Source of the DNA: CAYRMN01 sp964425575
Lineage (GTDB): Bacteria > Patescibacteriota > Patescibacteriia > 2-12-FULL-60-25
Assembly (NCBI GenBank): GCA_964425575.1
Contig: CAYRMN010000014.1
Coordinates: 1 to 31,495, forward strand
Direction of reading: 5' to 3'
Length of the DNA: 31,495 nucleotides
In this document: positions 7,785-15,530 of the stretch, piece by piece
How the letters are laid out: every line of letters begins with the position of its first letter
Position numbering within the stretch: position 1 is the first letter of the stretch
Notes under the pieces: generated by a model
The model's database searches: none
What the model was told of the DNA's origin: nothing
The model's input: only the letters and a program-made list of their open reading frames with translations
Program-made: the position numbers and the translations under genes

Positions 7785-8204
7785 ATGAAACTACGAATAC
7801 AAACGGATGGTGGGGCGAGAGGGAACCCGGGTCCGGCAGGGATTGGGGTCGTTATTTCTGATGCAACAACAGGGGAGATGTTGGAAGAGCATGCAGATTA
7901 TCTTGGACGAACCACGAATAATCAGGCGGAATATCGAGCGGTATTGAAGGGATTGGAGCGGGCGCTGGTGCTTGGGGCTACGGAGGTTGAGGTTGTGACG
8001 GATAGCGAGTTGCTCGTAAAACAGGCGAATGGAGAATATAAGGTAAAAAATCCAGACATTGCTCAGCGGTTTTTGGAAATGAAAAATTTGTGCACCAAGA
8101 TTGGTCATTGCCGTTTTCGACATGTGCGTCGCGAGTTCAATGTACGAGCAGACTATCTATCCAATGTCGCCATGGACAAAGGAATGGGGAGAAGAGTGTC
8201 GTAA
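7785..8204 (+). CDS. rnhA: Ribonuclease HI family protein
   Basis: RNase HI cuts the RNA strand of RNA-DNA hybrids, removing primers and R-loops. The 139-residue protein has all four carboxylates of the active site: Asp8 in TDGGARGNPGPAG, Glu49 in NNQAEYRAVLKGLE, Asp73 in VVTDSELLVKQ and Asp123 in NVRADYLSN. The TDGGARGNPGPAG opening and short length resemble the archaeal/Bacillus YpdQ-type branch more than E. coli RnhA, and the basic handle loop seems reduced. The gene has its own near-leaderless promoter. The promoter of the next gene starts within a few bases of the stop. Confidence 0.92.
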   Translation: MKLRIQTDGGARGNPGPAGIGVVISDATTGEMLEEHADYLGRTTNNQAEYRAVLKGLERALVLGATEVEVVTDSELLVKQANGEYKVKNPDIAQRFLEMKNLCTKIGHCRFRHVRREFNVRADYLSNVAMDKGMGRRVS

Positions 8205-8206
8205 TG

Positions 8207-8215
8207 TGCTATAAT
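8207..8215 (+). promoter_or_regulatory. Extended -10 promoter of the surface protein and pilus genes
   Basis: TGcTATAAT is a consensus extended -10 that ends 7 bases before the ATG at 8223. It is the best promoter in the window and probably drives the surface protein and pilM. No Shine-Dalgarno is present. Confidence 0.65.
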
Positions 8216-8222
8216 TTCAGTA

Positions 8223-9953
8223 ATGAAACGACGGAAGAAACCATCTTCTTCTTGGATGTGGCGCCGGCATGAGCTCGTGGGTGTTTTTGTGGTTTGTGCG
8301 AGCGTGGGTTTTGCCCTGGCAGCTGTTTTACAGGGAGCGCCTTCTTCTCAACCCGTTCATGCCTCGGTGAGTGAGAATGTGATGGGTTGGATCTGGTCCG
8401 ATCCAACAGGCTGGATTTCACTGAACGATTTGAATCCAGGATCAGGTGGTGGCTCCTATGGCGTGAATGTTGATTTGGCGACCGGAGCACTGAATGGATT
8501 CGCGTGGTCAAACAATACGGGCTGGATTTGCTTTGGAAGTTCATGCACTGTTGCGGCATGCTCAGGTGTCCCTCCAGCCTCTATTGCGCCATATAACGCG
8601 CTGTATGCAGATGTGCAGCCGCCTCCATTTACTCCGGGGGGATCAATACGTCAGGTGCATGGGTGGGCAAAGGTTTGCAACGAAGGCGATCAAGGCTGGA
8701 TCTCTCTTAATTGTGCAGATGTATCACCATCTGCGTGCGGTGCCTATCCATATCACGTTGCGTTGGATCTCTCGACACATTTTTTTGAAGATCCAACGGG
8801 GAGCGGCTCACCTGCTAACGGCACGTCATTCGCCTGGAGTGGCAGCAATGATGGCACGGGGATTGGATACATTGACTTCCATCAGGCGTCGCTTGTCCCA
8901 ACGGCAGAAAATGTTCAAGGACAGAACAACCAGGGGCAAGATGCGTGTGCCGACGGAATTGATAATGATTTGAACGGTCTAGCAGATTGTCAGGACCTTA
9001 GTTGTGCTTCAGCTCCCGCATGTCTCCCTCCGCAGCCAGCTCTCACTGAAATTCAGTGTCCTGCAGGTACGGCTGATCTATGCTGTGCGGACGGACAGGA
9101 TAATGATGGAAATGGACAGTCCGATTGCAATGATCCGGTCTGTCAAGGAAGTGCGGCTAGCTGTCCACTTGCTTGGCTGAAAACGAAATTTGGGAATGTG
9201 TATGCCCAAAAAGGGATTGATGCGCTCGCTCCACCCTCGTCTCAGTTCAATGCAACGTACTGCCTGTCGTCGACAGACGGTTCGATTACGGGCTTTGCGA
9301 GTGAGTCAAACTGCATCGCAACGAGTTCGGCGCTTATCCTTCCAAAATCCGAAGCGGGATATCGTGGATCATTAGGCGCAATTGATGTGAACGGGATTGA
9401 GCATGGGCGTTATGGGACCGTTCAGCATATTGTGAATGGAGATCCATTGCCAAGTATTCTCGATGGAAAGGTGTATATGTTTTCTGGTGAAAAAGAATTG
9501 AAGCTGCCTGGAATGGTGTTCCAAAATGGGAAAGGCATCCAAGGACGAGGGAACGGTTTATTATATGTGAAGGGTGCAGATTTGCGGATTATTGGTGACA
9601 TTCAGTATGCGTCGTCCGATATTGGGCAATACTTGCGTAACCTTGCTTCATTTGGCGTCCTTGTTACCAAGGATCCTACCACGGGCCTAGGTGGAAATAT
9701 CATTATTGATCCATCTGTAGAAACAATGGCCGGAGCGTACTTTGCTGAGCAGTCTATTTCGACTGGAGCAACGGCAACGCCTTTCACACTTTATGGACTC
9801 ATGGCCGCACGTCAGTTGACGTTGGAGCGCATAGGCGGAACAGTTACGACTGCAGCAGAAACCATTGTGTTTGATGGCCGTGCTGTAGCCAATCCGCCAC
9901 CGGGCATGCAAGATGTAGGCAAGTCACTTCCTAAAACACAAGACGCTTTCTAA
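8223..9953 (+). CDS. Secreted cysteine-rich surface protein with W..GWI repeats and paired Ca-binding-like loops
   Basis: The 576-residue protein begins with a basic stretch and a hydrophobic segment (about 17-37), probably a signal peptide cut near VHA-SV. Four W/G repeats follow (55-68, 92-104, 147-163, 203-219), each near the form GxxW...GWIxxx. Two aligned 20-residue loops (242-261 and 288-307) have the pattern CxDGxDNDxNGxxDCxDxxC, with Asp/Asn spacing typical of calcium-binding loops plus two to three cysteines. The last 250 residues look beta-rich, with GNIIIDPSVETMAGAYFAEQ and a LYGLMAARQLTLER segment. The gene is three bases from pilM and is probably cotranscribed, so a pilus-associated adhesin or tip protein is a reasonable guess. 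The function is not established. Confidence 0.75.
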   Translation: MKRRKKPSSSWMWRRHELVGVFVVCASVGFALAAVLQGAPSSQPVHASVSENVMGWIWSDPTGWISLNDLNPGSGGGSYGVNVDLATGALNGFAWSNNTGWICFGSSCTVAACSGVPPASIAPYNALYADVQPPPFTPGGSIRQVHGWAKVCNEGDQGWISLNCADVSPSACGAYPYHVALDLSTHFFEDPTGSGSPANGTSFAWSGSNDGTGIGYIDFHQASLVPTAENVQGQNNQGQDACADGIDNDLNGLADCQDLSCASAPACLPPQPALTEIQCPAGTADLCCADGQDNDGNGQSDCNDPVCQGSAASCPLAWLKTKFGNVYAQKGIDALAPPSSQFNATYCLSSTDGSITGFASESNCIATSSALILPKSEAGYRGSLGAIDVNGIEHGRYGTVQHIVNGDPLPSILDGKVYMFSGEKELKLPGMVFQNGKGIQGRGNGLLYVKGADLRIIGDIQYASSDIGQYLRNLASFGVLVTKDPTTGLGGNIIIDPSVETMAGAYFAEQSISTGATATPFTLYGLMAARQLTLERIGGTVTTAAETIVFDGRAVANPPPGMQDVGKSLPKTQDAF

Positions 9954-9956
9954 TCT

Positions 9957-11024
9957 ATGGGATTTTTTTCACGCAAACCGTCAAAACAGAGCTATCTTGG
10001 AGTGGACATTGGCATGTCTGGCATTAAGGTTGTTGAGCTCATGAATGAAAAGGGACGAGCTCGGCTTGTGACGTATGGATTTGCAGACATCCCATCACGT
10101 TTGCTCGAAAGCCCGCTCATGGAAGACATTGATAAAACGGCAGCGCTCTTGAAGCGTATTATTGAGAAATCAAGAACTACCTCCAAAAAAGTAATCTCCG
10201 CTCTGCCGATTGCCTCGGTCTTTTCCTCTATCATTAGTGTTCCAGCAGTCAATGAGAAAGAACTCAAAGAGGCGATTCAATGGCAGGCCAAGAAATTAAT
10301 TCCCGTGCCGCTTGAAGACATTACTTTAGATTTTAAAATTATCGATTCAACCAATGGCGAAGGTGGAAAAAAAGTAACGCGCGTACTCATTACCGGTGCT
10401 CCAAAGCCGTTGGTCAATCGCTATCTTGAGATTTTTAAGAAAGCCGGATTAGAGTTGATTTCACTTGAGACGGAAGCATTTGCCGAGATTCGTTCATTAG
10501 TGGGGAAAGACCGTTCCAGCATCATGGTGATCGACATTGGCGCTCAGCGAACCAATATATCCGTCATCGAAAAAGGTATTCCATTCTTGAATCGTTCGAT
10601 TGCGACTGGTGGCGTGGCGATTACGCAGACCATTTCAAAAACACTAGGGATCCCATATGAGCAGGCGGACTCAATGAAGCGTGATATCCGATCCATGCAA
10701 TCTTTCGCTCCAGCTGGAGATATTTCACCGATTCTCACAACGCTACTTAAGCCGATCATTGATGAAATCAAGTACTCTTTTAACTTGTATCAGAGCCAAG
10801 CCGAAGGTGGAGAAGGGAAGCACATTGATAAAATTATTTTGACCGGCGGGTCAGCGCTTCTTCCTCGTCTTCCCGAGTTTTTGACCCAGCTTATGAATGT
10901 TAATGCCTATCTTGGAGATCCATGGGCACGCATCGTGTATCCACAGGATTTACGTCCGGTTCTCGATGAGATTGGTTCACGTTTTACAGTCGCGCTAGGT
11001 TGCGCCATGAGGGATATTGAATAG
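9957..11024 (+). CDS. pilM: Type IV pilus assembly ATPase-fold protein PilM
   Basis: PilM is a cytoplasmic actin-fold protein that binds the N-terminus of PilN and links the inner-membrane platform to the motor. The 355-residue length is normal. The nucleotide-fold motifs are YLGVDIGMSGIKVVEL (13-28), the second phosphate loop VIDIGAQRTNISVIEKG near residue 190, and the adenosine motif ILTGGSALLPRLPEFL near residue 295. The PAVNEKELKEAIQWQAKKLIP segment is typical of PilM. The start lies 3 bases after the surface protein stop with no Shine-Dalgarno, which suggests translational coupling. A repeat hairpin lies between this gene and pilN. Confidence 0.95.
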   Translation: MGFFSRKPSKQSYLGVDIGMSGIKVVELMNEKGRARLVTYGFADIPSRLLESPLMEDIDKTAALLKRIIEKSRTTSKKVISALPIASVFSSIISVPAVNEKELKEAIQWQAKKLIPVPLEDITLDFKIIDSTNGEGGKKVTRVLITGAPKPLVNRYLEIFKKAGLELISLETEAFAEIRSLVGKDRSSIMVIDIGAQRTNISVIEKGIPFLNRSIATGGVAITQTISKTLGIPYEQADSMKRDIRSMQSFAPAGDISPILTTLLKPIIDEIKYSFNLYQSQAEGGEGKHIDKIILTGGSALLPRLPEFLTQLMNVNAYLGDPWARIVYPQDLRPVLDEIGSRFTVALGCAMRDIE

Positions 11025-11032
11025 AGAGTTCT

Positions 11033-11121
11033 GTCGTCCTGAGCTTGTCGAAGGATCTACCCCGATATACGACGTAAATAGAGAAGATCCCTCAGCTTCG
11101 TCAGACTTCGTTCGGGACGAC
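11033..11121. repeat. 89-bp hairpin repeat of the GTCGTCC family (short form)
   Basis: The left arm matches the first 26 bases of the 31-bp repeat at 637 (GTCGTCC through GGATCT). The right arm opens with AGAGAAGATCC as at 1026 and ends GGGACGAC, with divergence in between. About 20 bases separate the arms where the 637-1056 element carries a nuclease gene. It lies between pilM and pilN and would form a hairpin in the pilus transcript. Confidence 0.8.
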
Positions 11122-11143
11122 AAATAGGAGCAGGTCATCCTCT

Positions 11144-11173
11144 TTGGCTTTATTCTGGAAACTCAGCTAAAAT
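11144..11173 (+). promoter_or_regulatory. Promoter of pilN
   Basis: TTGGCT (11144-11149) and TAAAAT (11168-11173) are 18 bases apart. The ATG begins 6 bases after the -10 box. This gives pilN and the genes after it their own start downstream of the repeat hairpin. Confidence 0.5.
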
Positions 11174-11179
11174 AGGTGC

Positions 11180-12376
11180 ATGTCAGAGGATATTTCTTTT
11201 TTACCCGATGAGCTTCGGGAGAAAGAAGAAAAAATAAAAAACACAAATACCTCTCCAACCTCGGAGGATCGTTTGAAGATGTATATTCCTCAGCCTGAAG
11301 AAGAGGATATCGAGGTGATCGAAGTGGATGAAGGTGAAGTAGGGGAGATTCTGGGAGGTGAGCCGTTATTGGCGAGGGTTGTGTTTAAGGTTCAGGAGGC
11401 TATTGATGATCTAAAATCAAAACTATTTAATCCACGCCTTGTAGAGCCACCTCCGAAGTTACCTCCTCAATTTTTTACTCCGCCTGCTGCCACAAAAGCT
11501 CCTCGACCCGCGACAACACCCATGGGTTTAGTTCCTATTGGAGGTTCAAGTCCCACTCCCGTTCCTCCTCCTTCACCTTTGGCACCGAAACAACCGCCTG
11601 CGTCTGCTCCTGTAGCGACTGCAGCTGTTCGAGCGACGGTACCAGCCGTGCAGACAAAATCAGTTCCGGTATCTGCTGCCGCTCCAATTCCGTTCAAGTC
11701 AGTGACAGATGTAAAGACGAAGGCTCGTATTGTTCCAACCGCTAACACGCCTCGCCGCGTGAGAGTGATTCGTCGCGTGCGACGTCCAGTTCGTGTCAGT
11801 TTTTTGAATGAACAATCTTTCGTGGCACGGGTAGATATTCCGCGACGACGTTTTACGCTCATCATTTTAGCAGGTATTTTTATCTTCTTGCTGGGAGGTA
11901 GCTACTTTTTATTGCGGGTGCGAGGGAATCGTGCGCAGACAGATTTGGCTGAGGCGCAGCGCCAGTTGGCCGAGGTTCAGGCGCAGGAACACGTCGGACA
12001 AGACCAGTGGAGCTCCTATCGAGACCTTGAGCCGCGCTTAAAGAGTTTGTCTCAACTGCTCGACCGACACGTGTCGCCGAGTCGGATTTTTGATGCGCTT
12101 GAGGCGCATACCGTGCCAACGGTCTACTATTCTTCATTTATTTTGTCACCTGACGGGCAGTTGATGCTGTTGGCAACTGCGCCTTCATTTGGAGAGGCGG
12201 CTCGTCAGGTATTTGCTTTTCAGCGTGCCGGCATTGCCACCAAGGTTCGAGCTTTGGGGTATCAGGCGCGCTATAATACGGCGACAGGTCAGCTTGAGGG
12301 CGTTTCATTTCAGATGAATTTGACACTCAATCAGGACGTACTGCGTACGAGCAAGCCATTTTCACCTTCATTGTAA
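11180..12376 (+). CDS. pilN: PilN-like protein with a long proline-rich cytoplasmic linker
   Basis: PilN is a bitopic membrane protein whose N-terminal INLLPxxxR motif docks into PilM. Here residues 5-9 read ISFLP followed by DELREKEE, a good match to that motif. A 200-residue acidic, then Pro/Ala-rich, then Arg-rich (RRVRVIRRVRRPVR) linker follows before the single membrane segment (about 225-247). After it come a coiled-coil stretch (AEAQRQLAEVQAQEH) and a ferredoxin-like region. The family is usually under 200 residues; this one has 398 because of the linker. The Arg-rich patch next to the membrane fits an N-in orientation. Assignment rests on the docking motif, topology and place between pilM and pilO. 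Confidence 0.8.
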   Translation: MSEDISFLPDELREKEEKIKNTNTSPTSEDRLKMYIPQPEEEDIEVIEVDEGEVGEILGGEPLLARVVFKVQEAIDDLKSKLFNPRLVEPPPKLPPQFFTPPAATKAPRPATTPMGLVPIGGSSPTPVPPPSPLAPKQPPASAPVATAAVRATVPAVQTKSVPVSAAAPIPFKSVTDVKTKARIVPTANTPRRVRVIRRVRRPVRVSFLNEQSFVARVDIPRRRFTLIILAGIFIFLLGGSYFLLRVRGNRAQTDLAEAQRQLAEVQAQEHVGQDQWSSYRDLEPRLKSLSQLLDRHVSPSRIFDALEAHTVPTVYYSSFILSPDGQLMLLATAPSFGEAARQVFAFQRAGIATKVRALGYQARYNTATGQLEGVSFQMNLTLNQDVLRTSKPFSPSL

Positions 12377-12383
12377 ACACGAT

Positions 12384-12998
12384 ATGGATATTCAAACGCC
12401 CCCTACATCCTCCTCTCGACTCCTGACGGAATATTATGGGGCGCTGTTCTTTTTAATGGTGCTCGCGTTTCTCCTCATTGCCGTGTTCTTCCTCAAGCCG
12501 ATGCTCGAACAGGTCAAAGCGACGAATGCGAATATCGCTGCAACCTTACAGATGCTTGATGTGGAGAAGAAATATGTATTGAGTCTTGATCAATCGGTTG
12601 TTGCTGCACAGTCTATTTCTTCGAAGGTATTGACCAACATTGACCGTGCGCTACCTCGAACAGACGATGTCCCTCAGTTGTTGGTGTTATTTGATGAAGC
12701 GGCAGCCCGGAATCATTTACGTATTTCAAGCATTTCATTTAGTGATGATACGGCTTCAGTCGCGCAGCGATTAGCAACTTCGAGCATTGCCGAGACAACC
12801 ATTCAAGTATCTATCGCGGGAGGTGATTATGCACGGACGAAAAAGTTCATTCGCGATATCGAATCTAGTCTACGGTTATTGGACATTACGGGGATCACTG
12901 TCTCATCACAGGGAGTAGATGCAGTGTATGCGTTGCAAATAAAAACCTATAGTTACCATCCGCAAGGTAAAACGACGAGCACTGCTCCTGCATCGTAA
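12384..12998 (+). CDS. pilO: Type IV pilus inner-membrane protein PilO-like
   Basis: PilO pairs with PilN in the inner-membrane alignment complex. This 204-residue protein has a short cytoplasmic tail, one hydrophobic segment (about 19-38, ALFFLMVLAFLLIAVFFL) and a coiled coil (LEQVKATNANIAATLQMLDVEKK). The following domain contains ALPRTDDVPQLLVLFDEAAARNHLRISSISF, which is the usual PilO pattern, ending with a ferredoxin-like IQVSIAGGDYARTKKFIRDIESSLRLLDI. Family length is normal. The start is 7 bases after the pilN stop without a Shine-Dalgarno. Confidence 0.88.
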   Translation: MDIQTPPTSSSRLLTEYYGALFFLMVLAFLLIAVFFLKPMLEQVKATNANIAATLQMLDVEKKYVLSLDQSVVAAQSISSKVLTNIDRALPRTDDVPQLLVLFDEAAARNHLRISSISFSDDTASVAQRLATSSIAETTIQVSIAGGDYARTKKFIRDIESSLRLLDITGITVSSQGVDAVYALQIKTYSYHPQGKTTSTAPAS

Positions 12999-12999
12999 T

Positions 13000-13398
13000 A
13001 TGTCTCATGTTCTCCCACCGCTTTTTTCTCGATTATTGGCCGCGTGCATAGCCCTTGGGTGTGTTGCTGCAGCTCTGTGGATGGGCTATGTGTTGCTTGA
13101 GCCGGTGCCGATCCCACCGCTTCCACCAGGACGGGCTTACGTTCGTTTTGATACGAAGGCAGACGTTTCTCAGAACGTCGTTTTTCAGCACTTAGAACCG
13201 CTTGGATCTCAGACATTTTCGCTGGATGGATTGGGACGTTTGAATCCCTTTGCCCCCGTACCGATCATCGTGACAGCGACTACGACGGTGTCTAGTACGA
13301 CAACCCTTTTGCCGGTCATGTCTCATGAAAGTACATCGTCCGTACCGCTCGTATTGCCAACAACTGACACAGCCTCTTTTATTCCAAGTTCATCATGA
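13000..13398 (+). CDS. Small single-pass membrane protein in the PilP position
   Basis: The 132-residue protein has an N-terminal hydrophobic segment (about 10-32), a proline-rich stretch (LLEPVPIPPLPPGR) and a short motif GRLNPFAPV, then a Ser/Thr-rich tail. Gene order (after pilO, before pilB) is where pilP often sits, and GRxxPFxP resembles the RDPFxP signature of PilP-like pilus lipoproteins. There is no lipobox cysteine and no beta-domain, so it would be at most a reduced functional analogue. It starts one base after the pilO stop and ends one base before the pilB start. Confidence 0.6.
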   Translation: MSHVLPPLFSRLLAACIALGCVAAALWMGYVLLEPVPIPPLPPGRAYVRFDTKADVSQNVVFQHLEPLGSQTFSLDGLGRLNPFAPVPIIVTATTTVSSTTTLLPVMSHESTSSVPLVLPTTDTASFIPSSS

Positions 13399-13399
13399 T

Positions 13400-15139
13400 A
13401 TGGATGAAGCGATTCTTACTGCGTTGCGTGCCAAAGGTATCGTTGATGAAAAAACATCAGCGATGTTACGCGAGCTCATGACTCGAGGCAAAACCTTGGA
13501 GCAGGCGGCGGTTGGCGGACGATATCTTTCTGATGTCGATTATACAAAAGTAAAAGCAGAGGTGATGGGTATACCGTTTGCTGATGTATCTACAATCACC
13601 ATTCCTCAAGAAGTACTAGATATTCTCCCGAAAAATATCGTCGAAACATACCACGTTTCCGCTATTGGTTTTGATGGCGCCACTCTGCAAGTAGCGATGC
13701 AGGATCCGGGTGATATTCAGGCGCTCGAAGCCATGCAGTTCTTAGCGCATGAGAAAGGGTGGAAATTGCAAGTCGTACTTGTTCCTGCCTCTCAAATGGC
13801 AAATGTCCTTCATCAGTCGGGGCAGGGTTCAGAGGTCGAGACGGCCTTAGCTGAGGCGAGCGGAAAGTTAGCCGTTCAGGCACGGGGACAAACAGAAGAA
13901 GTGGAAACGCTGCAGCAGATTATGAAAGGAGCGCCTGTGTCCCGCATGGTATCTGTCATTATGCGTCAGGCGGTTGAGGGCGGCGCTTCAGATATCCATA
14001 TTGAACCAGCGGGCAATGAATCCAGAGTTCGATATCGTATTGACGGTGTTCTGCGTACTATCCTAACCTTGCCGTTGTATGTTCATCCGGCACTTGTTTC
14101 GCGTATTAAGGTATTGGCGAATTTAAAAATTGATGAGACGCGCATTCCGCAAGATGGACGTATTACAGAAGAGGTGAATGGCAAGAAAATTGATTTTCGT
14201 ATTTCAACCTTGCCGGTCGTGGATCATGAAAAGGTCGTTATGCGTATTTTGGATACGTCTGTCGGAGCCCCCACGTTTGAACAGTTGGGTTATCGCAAAG
14301 AATATATTGAGATTATTCGGAGGGAAATTCTAAAACCATACGGTCTGTTCTTGATCACCGGTCCAACTGGATCTGGAAAATCCACGACGTTATTTGCAGC
14401 ATTGAATCTCCTCAATAACGAAGGGAGAAATATCTCCACCCTGGAAGATCCCGTTGAATACTATATTCCGGGTGTGAACCAATCGCAGATTCGTCCGGAG
14501 ATTGGCTATACCTTTGCGACGGGTCTGCGTTCCTTGTTGCGTCAGGATCCAAATGTCATCATGGTGGGAGAAATTCGTGATCGTGAAACTGCGGAATTAG
14601 CAATTCATGCCTCACTCACTGGCCACCTGATTTTTTCGACCCTGCATACGAATGATGTGTTTGGGCTTGTGCCGCGTTTAGTTGACATGCATGTCGAGCC
14701 GTTTCTATTGGCAGCTACTCTGAACCTCGGTATCTCTCAGCGCTTGGCTCGAAAGATTTGTGTTTTTTGCAAAGAAACACAGGATGTTGCTCCAGAAACC
14801 AAGAAAAAATTGCTTGCCGAAATTCAGCTCATTCCAAAAAAATATATTTCCAGACAGATTGATGTGTTTGCGGACCCCATGTTCTATCATGGAAAAGGCT
14901 GTGCACGCTGTGGAGGTACGGGTTATAGCGGACGAACGGCGGCAGCTGAATTATTTCAATTTACTTTATCTGCTAAGCGGCTTGTCGAAAAAGGATTTCC
15001 ACGAGATGATGTACGGACAGAGGCGATTCATCAGGAGATGCTTGGGTTGCGACAGGATATGTTATTAAAAGCTCTGGAGGGACTGACAACCGTTGAAGAA
15101 GTCCTTCGTTTAGGTCAGGAAACGTCGGAGGATACGTAG
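13400..15139 (+). CDS. pilB: Type IV pilus extension ATPase PilB (GspE family)
   Basis: PilB is the hexameric cytoplasmic motor that powers pilus extension. The 579-residue protein has the N-terminal MshEN-like domain (GGRYLSDVDYTKVKAEVMGIPFADV) and the C-terminal ATPase. Motifs are SDIHIEPAG, Walker A GPTGSGKST (321-329), the Asp box LEDPVEYY, Walker B RQDPNVIMVGEIRD, and the His box TGHLIFSTLHTND. The zinc-binding cysteines are present as CVFC and CARCGGTGYSGR. I start at 13400, one base after the preceding stop; the longer in-frame form from 13325 overlaps that gene by 74 bases and adds residues foreign to the family. No retraction motor PilT is seen in the window. Confidence 0.95.
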   Translation: MDEAILTALRAKGIVDEKTSAMLRELMTRGKTLEQAAVGGRYLSDVDYTKVKAEVMGIPFADVSTITIPQEVLDILPKNIVETYHVSAIGFDGATLQVAMQDPGDIQALEAMQFLAHEKGWKLQVVLVPASQMANVLHQSGQGSEVETALAEASGKLAVQARGQTEEVETLQQIMKGAPVSRMVSVIMRQAVEGGASDIHIEPAGNESRVRYRIDGVLRTILTLPLYVHPALVSRIKVLANLKIDETRIPQDGRITEEVNGKKIDFRISTLPVVDHEKVVMRILDTSVGAPTFEQLGYRKEYIEIIRREILKPYGLFLITGPTGSGKSTTLFAALNLLNNEGRNISTLEDPVEYYIPGVNQSQIRPEIGYTFATGLRSLLRQDPNVIMVGEIRDRETAELAIHASLTGHLIFSTLHTNDVFGLVPRLVDMHVEPFLLAATLNLGISQRLARKICVFCKETQDVAPETKKKLLAEIQLIPKKYISRQIDVFADPMFYHGKGCARCGGTGYSGRTAAAELFQFTLSAKRLVEKGFPRDDVRTEAIHQEMLGLRQDMLLKALEGLTTVEEVLRLGQETSEDT

Positions 15140-15146
15140 GAATGAT

Positions 15147-15530
15147 ATGCCAAAACAACACATTCTATTGATAGAAGATGACGGATTTCTTGCGACAATT
15201 TATGCGCAAAAGCTCGAAGTAGAGGGTTTTGATGTATCATTGGCTGGTAATGGTGAAGATGGGATAAAACTGGCGAAAAAAGATCGACCGAGTTTAATCT
15301 TATTGGACCTCATCTTGACCGCGATGAACGGATTTCAGGTTTTGGAATATTTAAAACAGTCGCCGGAAACACATGCGATTCCGGTATTGATATTGACGAA
15401 TTTAGGTCAGAAGGAAGATATCCAACGATGTATGGAGTTGGGAGCGGCGGGTTACATCATTAAAGCGCACGTCTTGCCGCATGAAACCGTAGCAAAAATC
15501 AAAGATACCCTTGCTATTGTAACACCATGA
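15147..15530 (+). CDS. CheY-like single-domain response regulator
   Basis: The 127-residue protein is a bare receiver domain. The acidic pocket is Glu10-Asp11-Asp12, the phosphoacceptor is Asp54 in LILLDLIL, the switch Thr is Thr84 and the conserved Lys is Lys106. All residues needed for phosphorylation are present, and there is no output domain. It lies between pilB and pilC, 7 bases after pilB and overlapping pilC by 4 bases, so it is made with the motor and platform. A role in controlling pilus extension, as PilG/PilH do elsewhere, is inference. No histidine kinase gene is in the window. Confidence 0.93.
   Translation: MPKQHILLIEDDGFLATIYAQKLEVEGFDVSLAGNGEDGIKLAKKDRPSLILLDLILTAMNGFQVLEYLKQSPETHAIPVLILTNLGQKEDIQRCMELGAAGYIIKAHVLPHETVAKIKDTLAIVTP

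Noticed and set aside
8223..9953. Lipoprotein assignment for the surface protein (Cys25 in the hydrophobic segment)
   Set aside because: The residue before the cysteine is Val, not Gly, Ala or Ser, and the Cys is in the middle of the hydrophobic core, so there is no valid lipobox.
13325..13399. Upstream start of pilB
   Set aside because: It overlaps the PilP-like gene by 74 bases and adds residues not found in PilB. ATG 13400 follows that gene's stop by one base.
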